Shown here piece after piece: positions 59,223 through 64,000 of a stretch of DNA of 64,000 bases. The DNA lies in contig JAMLGR010000006.1 in the NCBI GenBank assembly GCA_023957775.1, forward strand, positions 1 to 64,000. The letters run 5' to 3'. Numbering within the stretch: position 1 is the first letter of the stretch; every line of letters begins with the position of its first letter. Under the pieces are notes generated by a model, which did no database searches, had not been told where the DNA came from, and saw only the letters and a program-made list of their open reading frames with translations. Source of the DNA: Fimbriimonadaceae bacterium (GTDB lineage Bacteria > Armatimonadota > Fimbriimonadia > Fimbriimonadales > Fimbriimonadaceae). The position numbers and the translations under genes are program-made.

Positions 59223-60113
59223 CTAGCTGAAGTCGTAATCCGGTCGGAAGAGCCAAGCGTGGCAGAGATTCCACCAGTAGCTGTTGGCGCTGCCGGTGGC
59301 CGTGTAGTTGGTCCACGGATCGGTGCGGTAGTCGGTCGCTCCGGGAGCGATCGTCGCCCCGACGCGTCGAAACTTGGCGTGCGTATCGGTCATCGACCAG
59401 TTCTGCCCGCCCTTGTACAGCCAGTACGAGCTGGCCGGGTACTCGAACGTCAGGTAGAAACCACCGGTTGCCCCGTTCCCGCCGTTAGCCGTCGAACAGC
59501 CCGTGCTGCCGCGCGGCGTGTAAACGCACGGCTGCCCCGCTGTGGGGCAAGCCAGGGCCGGATTGGCGAAGCCGGTGCCGAGACCGACCCGGTTGCCGTT
59601 CGCCGCGGTGAACAGCGGGAGGTTGGACGGGGAAGCGACCGCGGTGGCGCTCCAACCGTGCAGGAACCCGTTGTACGCATAGGTCGTCGTGCCCTTGATC
59701 TTGCCTGCAGCCACCGGCACGGTCGGCTGATAGACGTAGACGGACTGGCTTGGAGCCGCCATGATCGCGTCGTTCTTCACGTACGGCTGGATCGTGTTCA
59801 TCACGAAGGTTCGCGAGTAGTCCACGCGCTCCGGAGGCGTGGGCGTGGACGCCCAGTCCGCTGGAACGTACTTGCCGTAGTTGTAGCCGATCTGCCCGGT
59901 GGCGGGGTTGATGCCGTGGCCGAGGGGCATGAGATCGTCGTAGTCCGCGTCGTACATCGCGACCGCGGTGGCCAACTGTTTGACGTTGCTCAGGTCGGAA
60001 GCAGCCTTGGCCGACTCCTTCGCCTGAGCGAACACGGGGAAGAGGATCGCGGCCAAGATCGCGATGATCGCGATGACCACGAGGAGTTCGATAAGCGTAA
60101 AGGCTTTTCGCAT
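59223..60113 (-). CDS. H-X9-DG-like prepilin, divergent paralogue
   Basis: 296 aa. Leader MRKA then [15 protein letters not shown], cleaved after A4, +5 glutamate. Body: [20 protein letters not shown] and [14 protein letters not shown], as in DUF1559 prepilins; the terminal motif is altered ([14 protein letters not shown] instead of H-X9-DG then HAKY). It contains two cysteine pairs ([21 protein letters not shown]). The ATG at 60113 has AAGGAGG at a long 12-nt spacing. The upstream extension is rejected. It lies in the same strand and neighbourhood as a decayed copy of itself. Confidence 0.9.
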   Translation of the reverse strand: MRKAFTLIELLVVIAIIAILAAILFPVFAQAKESAKAASDLSNVKQLATAVAMYDADYDDLMPLGHGINPATGQIGYNYGKYVPADWASTPTPPERVDYSRTFVMNTIQPYVKNDAIMAAPSQSVYVYQPTVPVAAGKIKGTTTYAYNGFLHGWSATAVASPSNLPLFTAANGNRVGLGTGFANPALACPTAGQPCVYTPRGSTGCSTANGGNGATGGFYLTFEYPASSYWLYKGGQNWSMTDTHAKFRRVGATIAPGATDYRTDPWTNYTATGSANSYWWNLCHAWLFRPDYDFS

Positions 60114-60263
60114 GATTGCTGGATTCCTCCTTATGACACTTGAGACGATTTCACTGTACAGCAAGTCACGGGATTTCCAACAGGGGATTTCCTCCAACAT
60201 CTCCAAAACCGAACCATGAAGTTCCTCACACGATCGGCGGGGTTGGCCGAACGCGTGGGGAGT

Positions 60264-60401
60264 CTAGTGTAGTGTCTCACTAGTTTCCCAGCGGGCCGTG
60301 GCGAAAGGCGCAAGAGGCACCCCTCTCCCCCAGAGGGGCGAGGGGCCCGGAGGGCCCAACCGGGGCCTCGCTGCCCTGAGATTATTGAGACACTACACTA
60401 G
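60264..60401 (-). mobile_element. MITE-like element, copy 2 (138 bp)
   Basis: Perfect 16-bp terminal inverted repeats CTAGTGTAGTGTCTCA / TGAGACACTACACTAG. In reverse complement it matches both outer parts of copy 1 (45567-45799) and lacks the inner expansion. No coding capacity. Located between the divergent prepilin and nuoC; the rest of 60114-60510 holds nothing else recognisable. Confidence 0.87.
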
Positions 60402-60510
60402 GTTCAAAGCAAGGAGAACGTCCTGGGGCGAAGGGAAGGGTCATGCAATGGGCGCAAGTCCACGATAGGCGGACTGCGGCGGGTCCAATGCCCCACCAGG
60501 GCCGCGTCGG

Positions 60511-61110
60511 TTACCTGCCCGAGACCTCGTCGGACCCCGTCTTGCCCTCGAAACTCTCGCCGGCGTGGGGGCGCGCGATGTCCTCGACGGCCGGGCCGCG
60601 GTCTCCCTTGTCGAAGAGGACGTCCTCTCCTCCTAGGGGGTACTCCTTCCGAAGGGGGTAGCCCGCCCAATCGTCGGGAAGCAGGAACCTCTGGTCTTGC
60701 TCGTTGCCCTCGAACACGACTCCGAACAGGTCGTTCACCTCGCGCTCGGGGTACTCCGCGCCGAGGAACACGTGCTTGCAGGTGGGGACCGTCTGGCCGT
60801 CGTCCACGCCGACCTTCACGAACACGCGCGAGGCGTGCTTGAGGGACATGAGGTTGTAAACCACCTCGAACCGCTCGACGAAATCCCGCTCGTGCTTCCA
60901 CGTGCTGTAGTCCACGCCAAGGCACTCGCTGAAGTAGACGTACTGCAGCTCGGGGTCTTCCTTGAGGAGCGCGAGCACGTCGGCGACGGATTCGCGCCGC
61001 ACGCACAGGAACAAATCGCCGCGCGACTCCTTCACTTTGAGCAAAGCGTCGCCGAAACGGGCGCGCACCTTGTCGATCTCGATCCGGTCGAGGGGCGCTT
61101 CGGCGGCCAT
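60511..61110 (-). CDS. nuoC: NADH-quinone oxidoreductase subunit C
   Basis: 30-kDa subunit of the complex I peripheral arm. 199 aa with the family blocks FEVVYNLMSLKHASRVFVKV, AEYPEREVNDLFGVVFEGN and the signature FLLPDDWAGYPLRKEYPLGG. The start ATG shares a base with the nuoA stop (TGATG). nuoB, which normally lies between nuoA and nuoC, is absent here. Confidence 0.95.
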   Translation of the reverse strand: MAAEAPLDRIEIDKVRARFGDALLKVKESRGDLFLCVRRESVADVLALLKEDPELQYVYFSECLGVDYSTWKHERDFVERFEVVYNLMSLKHASRVFVKVGVDDGQTVPTCKHVFLGAEYPEREVNDLFGVVFEGNEQDQRFLLPDDWAGYPLRKEYPLGGEDVLFDKGDRGPAVEDIARPHAGESFEGKTGSDEVSGR

Positions 61111-61553
61111 CAGCTCGCCACCGCCATGTCCGCCTCGCCCTGGGCCCGCGTGCGCTCGGGAAGCGAGATCGTCTCGTCCCAGTTGATCGCACCGACGCGG
61201 ATCGCATAGACGTAGCCGAGCACCCACGTGGACATGTAGAGCAGCATCTCGAAGAAGCTGAACACCACGTACGTGGTGTCGCCGGCCCTGGCGGCGGGCA
61301 GGAACGTCGTCATCCAGCCCCAGAGAAAGACGACTTCGATGTCGAACAGGATGAACAGCATCGCGACGAGATAGAACTTGATGGGGAACCTCTCGTGGAT
61401 GTCGCCGACGGGCTCGACGCCGCACTCGTAGGGCGCGGATTTGTAGGGGGTGACCTTCTTGGGGCCGAGCACCCAACTCAGCGTGACCATCGCGGTGGAG
61501 ATCAAGGCCGCGACCGCGATCAGCAACAGAACGCCCAGATAGCCTTCGAGCAC
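61110..61553 (-). CDS. nuoA: NADH-quinone oxidoreductase subunit A
   Basis: Membrane subunit of complex I with three helices. 147 aa: first helix YLGVLLLIAVAALISTAMVT, the quinone-region loop PYKSAPYECGVEPVGD, KFYLVAMLFILFDIEVVFLW and a final helix SFFEMLLYMSTWVLGYVYAI. The GTG start at 61553 is supported by TACACT 6 nt upstream. Diverges from trpD with overlapping promoter regions. Confidence 0.95.
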   Translation of the reverse strand: MLEGYLGVLLLIAVAALISTAMVTLSWVLGPKKVTPYKSAPYECGVEPVGDIHERFPIKFYLVAMLFILFDIEVVFLWGWMTTFLPAARAGDTTYVVFSFFEMLLYMSTWVLGYVYAIRVGAINWDETISLPERTRAQGEADMAVAS

Positions 61554-61559
61554 GCCGAA

Positions 61560-61565
61560 AGTGTA
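61560..61565 (-). promoter_or_regulatory. -10 box of nuoA (leaderless)
   Basis: TACACT on the minus strand, 6 nt before the GTG of nuoA. Confidence 0.55.
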
Positions 61566-61584
61566 CCCACCGCGCCACGGAGGA

Positions 61585-61590
61585 TAAACT
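61585..61590 (+). promoter_or_regulatory. -10 box of trpDCF (leaderless)
   Basis: TAAACT, 7 nt before the ATG of trpD; lies back to back with the nuoA box. Confidence 0.6.
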
Positions 61591-61597
61591 GCGCCGA

Positions 61598-62614
61598 ATG
61601 GAGTTCCGCGATGCGCTCGAGCGGGTGGTGACTGGCGGCCACCTCGACGCGCGCCAGTCGTCCGAACTGATGCGGTTCCTCGTCGGCGGCGACGCCGGCC
61701 CCGCGCAGATCGGCGCGATCCTCGCGGCGCTGCGGGCCAAAGGATGCACGGGCGAGGAGCTCGCGGGATTCGCCCAGGTGTTGCGGGAGAACGCCACGCC
61801 CGTGGACGCCCCCAGGGAACGTCTGGTGGACACGTGCGGAACCGGGGGCGGGCGCCCGACGTTCAACCTCTCGACCGCCTCGGCGATCGTGGCGTCGGCC
61901 GCGGGAGCTCGCGTCGCGAAACACGGCAACCGCGCCGTCACCAGCCTGTGCGGCAGCGCCGACGTGCTCGAAGCGGCCGGTGTGCGGCTCGAGATCGAGC
62001 CGGCAAGGGCGACGGAGCTGTTGGGAAACCTCGATCTGGCCTTTCTTTTTGCCCCGGCGCTGCACCCGACGATGCGTCTCGTGGGTCCGGCGCGGCGGGA
62101 ACTGGGGGTCCGCACGGTGTTCAACCAACTGGGGCCGCTCGCCAATCCCGCGGGCGCGCCGAGGCAGGTGATCGGCGTGTACGACGAGACGCTCCTGGAG
62201 CCGATGGCGGACGCCCTGGTCCTGTTGGGCGCGGAGCGAGCCCTGGTCGTGTGGGCCGAGGAGGGGATGGACGAGGTCTCCCCATGCGGGCCGACGCGCT
62301 GGGAGGGCGTCGCGGACGGCGAGCGAACCTCGGGCCGCTGGAGCCCGGACAGCTTCGGGCTGGACCCGCTTCCACCGGCCGCGCTGGCCCCGGGCGAAAC
62401 GCTCGAGCGGAGCGCCGCCATTCTCTGGGAGGCGATTTCGGATCCCGATTCCGCGCGATGCGCAGCCCTGCTTCCGGGGGCGGCCGCCACCCTTTGGTGC
62501 GCGGGGGTGGTCCCCGACCTGCGGGAAGGCGTGGCCCTTGCGCTCCAGGCCGTCGCGTCCGGTGCGGCACGCGCGCGCCTCGCCTCGTACGCGGAGGCGT
62601 CCCACCAGCCATGA
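61598..62614 (+). CDS. trpD: Anthranilate phosphoribosyltransferase
   Basis: Joins anthranilate to PRPP in tryptophan synthesis. 338 aa with the PRPP/anthranilate motifs VDTCGTGGGRPTFNLSTAS, KHGNRAVTSLCGSADVLEA, LFAPALHPTMRLVGPARREL and FNQLGPLANPA. All substrate-contact residues appear present. First gene of trpD-trpC-trpF; its stop overlaps the trpC ATG (ATGA). trpE/G and trpA/B are not in the window, nor is a Trp attenuator seen. Confidence 0.95.
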   Translation: MEFRDALERVVTGGHLDARQSSELMRFLVGGDAGPAQIGAILAALRAKGCTGEELAGFAQVLRENATPVDAPRERLVDTCGTGGGRPTFNLSTASAIVASAAGARVAKHGNRAVTSLCGSADVLEAAGVRLEIEPARATELLGNLDLAFLFAPALHPTMRLVGPARRELGVRTVFNQLGPLANPAGAPRQVIGVYDETLLEPMADALVLLGAERALVVWAEEGMDEVSPCGPTRWEGVADGERTSGRWSPDSFGLDPLPPAALAPGETLERSAAILWEAISDPDSARCAALLPGAAATLWCAGVVPDLREGVALALQAVASGAARARLASYAEASHQP

Positions 62615-63393
62615 ACCGGCTCGCGCAGATTCTCCAGACCAAGCGCGCCGAGCTCGTCGAAGCGATGGCGGCGACGCCCCTTGCGGCGTTGGAGTCCCGA
62701 CTGGCCGCCAGCCCGCCTCCCCGCGGCTTTCTCGCCGCGCTGGAGCGAGCCCAGCCCGGCCCGGCGCTGATCGCCGAAGCGAAGAAGGCCAGCCCTTCGC
62801 GCGGGCTCATTCGACCCGATTTCGAGGTCGTATCGGTCGTCCGCGCGTACGAGTCCGCGGGCGCCCATGCGCTCAGCGTGCTGACCGACGCGACGTTCTT
62901 TCAAGGAAGCAACGACAATCTCGTTCGGGCAAGGGAGGCCACCCGGCTTCCGGTTTTGCGCAAGGATTTCACGCTCGAACCTTATCAAATCGTGGAGTCT
63001 CGGGTCTTGGGGGCGGATGCCGTGCTGCTGATCGTCGCGGCGCTTTCCGAGCCGGCCCTTGTCGAAATGCACGCCCTGGGGCGCTCGCTGGGCATGGACG
63101 TGCTGGTCGAGGTCCACGACGAGGACGAGGCGGAGATCGCCCTGCGCCACGGATTTCCGCTGATCGGGGTGAACAACCGCGACCTGTCGACGTTCGCCAC
63201 GGACCCCGGCACGTCGTCGGCGCTGGTGCCGCGTTTGGCCCGGCACGCGTTCGTGGTCAGCGAGAGCGCGTTGGAGAGCGCGGAGGACGTGACGCGCGCG
63301 CGCGCGTCGGGCGCGCGGGCGGTGCTGATCGGCACGGCGTTCTGCGCGGCGCCCGACATCGAGCCGAAGGTGCGCGAGGTGATGGGTTGGTGA
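62611..63393 (+). CDS. trpC: Indole-3-glycerol phosphate synthase
   Basis: TIM-barrel enzyme closing the indole ring. 260 aa with ALIAEAKKASPSRGLIRPDF (catalytic Lys), SVLTDATFFQGSNDNL, LRKDFTLEPYQIVESR, DVLVEVHDEDEAE, IGVNNRDLSTF and VSESALES. Start ATG 62611 overlaps the trpD stop; the stop overlaps the trpF GTG (GTGA). The much longer upstream reading is an artefact. Confidence 0.95.
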   Translation: MNRLAQILQTKRAELVEAMAATPLAALESRLAASPPPRGFLAALERAQPGPALIAEAKKASPSRGLIRPDFEVVSVVRAYESAGAHALSVLTDATFFQGSNDNLVRAREATRLPVLRKDFTLEPYQIVESRVLGADAVLLIVAALSEPALVEMHALGRSLGMDVLVEVHDEDEAEIALRHGFPLIGVNNRDLSTFATDPGTSSALVPRLARHAFVVSESALESAEDVTRARASGARAVLIGTAFCAAPDIEPKVREVMGW

Positions 63394-63974
63394 CGCGCGT
63401 GAAGGTGTGCGGGGTGACGCGCTTCGACGATTGCGAGGTCGCGCTCGATGCCGGGGCCGACGCGCTGGGTTTCGTGATGGAGGCGGGCAGCCCCCGCCGC
63501 CTGCACGACGCGTCTTTGCCGGCCGCGGTGGGACCGCTTGCCCTTTGCGTCTCCGTTTACGGCGTCTACCTTCCCGGCACCGAGGTCTGTCCGTGGGTGC
63601 AGTGCTCCTCGGGGACCCCGGACGCGGCCTTCATCCGAGCCGTTCGCCTGAGACCCGAATCGACCGTGGAGTCCGTGCTCGCGCAGCTTGGCGACGAAAT
63701 CAGTAAGCCGGCCGCGGTGCTGCTCGACGCGTTCGACGGCGCGGTGGCGGGGGGCACGGGCCGCCTCGTGGACTGGGGCTTGGCCGCCGAACTCGTGCAG
63801 GCCCTTCCTCTTCCCGTGATTCTGGCGGGCGGCCTGGGGCCGGAGAACGTGGGTGAGGCCGTACGCAAGGTTCGGCCCTACGGGGTGGATGCCAGCAGCG
63901 GCCTGGAAGTTTCGCCCGGAATCAAGAGTCACGAGCGGGTGCGCGCGTTCGTCCTCGAAGCCAAAGGCGCCTAG
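63390..63974 (+). CDS. trpF: Phosphoribosylanthranilate isomerase
   Basis: Amadori isomerase of the tryptophan pathway. 194 aa starting at a GTG (VTRVKVCGVTRFDDCEVALD, with the catalytic Cys of KVCG). AGADALGFVMEAGSPRR, VLLDAFDGAVAGGTGRLVDW (catalytic Asp), ILAGGLGPENVGEAV and VDASSGLEVSPGIKS follow. Slightly short for the family (200-220) but with all motifs. Coupled to trpC by GTGA. Confidence 0.94.
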   Translation: MTRVKVCGVTRFDDCEVALDAGADALGFVMEAGSPRRLHDASLPAAVGPLALCVSVYGVYLPGTEVCPWVQCSSGTPDAAFIRAVRLRPESTVESVLAQLGDEISKPAAVLLDAFDGAVAGGTGRLVDWGLAAELVQALPLPVILAGGLGPENVGEAVRKVRPYGVDASSGLEVSPGIKSHERVRAFVLEAKGA

Positions 63975-64000
63975 GGAAACATAAAAAGTGCGGGAACGCT

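Noticed and set aside
59008-59316. 102-codon minus-strand frame overlapping the end of the intact prepilin
   Set aside because: It is the prepilin sequence in another frame, followed by non-coding DNA.
61111-61600. nuoB between nuoA and nuoC
   Set aside because: The nuoA stop and nuoC start share a base, so no gene fits, and no NuoB motif is seen in any frame nearby.

Overview
The window is GC-rich chromosomal DNA from a diderm bacterium, most likely an Armatimonadota member (Fimbriimonadia-like). The evidence for this is inference from gene content: H-X9-DG prepilins with the mature start [20 protein letters not shown] followed by FPVFAQAK, a PilM/N/O/P/Q type IV pilus locus with a secretin, a KdsD-type isomerase (Kdo/LPS), and many TTG/GTG starts. 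No 16S or marker tree can be read here, so the assignment is tentative.

Region 1 (1-32.8 kb). After the 5' part of argS (minus strand) comes a large type IV pilus locus: pilB, pilT, pilC, terminator, pilD, then one small and two very large pseudopilins, a 1003-aa PilX/GspK-like protein and two giant exported proteins (1570 and 2188 aa, the latter with a seven-blade PQQ-like propeller and two golvesin-like domains). A terminator and a strong promoter follow, then pilM, pilN, pilO, a PilP-like lipoprotein, a separate secretin N-domain protein and the secretin. Several of these proteins carry EF-hand-like Ca loops, and the alignment/secretin proteins share glycine-rich tails. This locus is the best candidate in the window for an undescribed variant machine.

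Region 2 (32.8-43.7 kb). A tightly overlapping operon aroK-aroB-small membrane protein-PASTA pseudokinase-rpe-small membrane protein-ribD ends in a 49-bp-period palindromic repeat array. Then come a glycine-zipper/CuAO-N surface protein, the divergent pair pdxT/arginase, kdsD, rpsR and a secreted protein of unknown function.

Region 3 (43.7-61.6 kb). thrS, whose stop codon lies in a MITE-like element, a lone pilin, a MacB-type permease, a lipoprotein, tRNA-Arg(CCG), nuoF, a triplicated pilin/lipoprotein cassette, nuoE, a helical secreted protein, nuoD, a second 49-bp repeat array, lipoproteins, a lower-GC patch with a Cys-rich secreted protein and a decayed pilin, an intact pilin, the second MITE copy, then nuoC and nuoA. 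Complex I genes are therefore scattered among pilin paralogues, without nuoB or nuoG in view.

Region 4 (61.6-64 kb). trpD-trpC-trpF, overlapping start to stop.

A recurring promoter architecture (TANANT box, 6-7 nt, then the start codon) indicates many leaderless transcripts and fixes several TTG/GTG starts.
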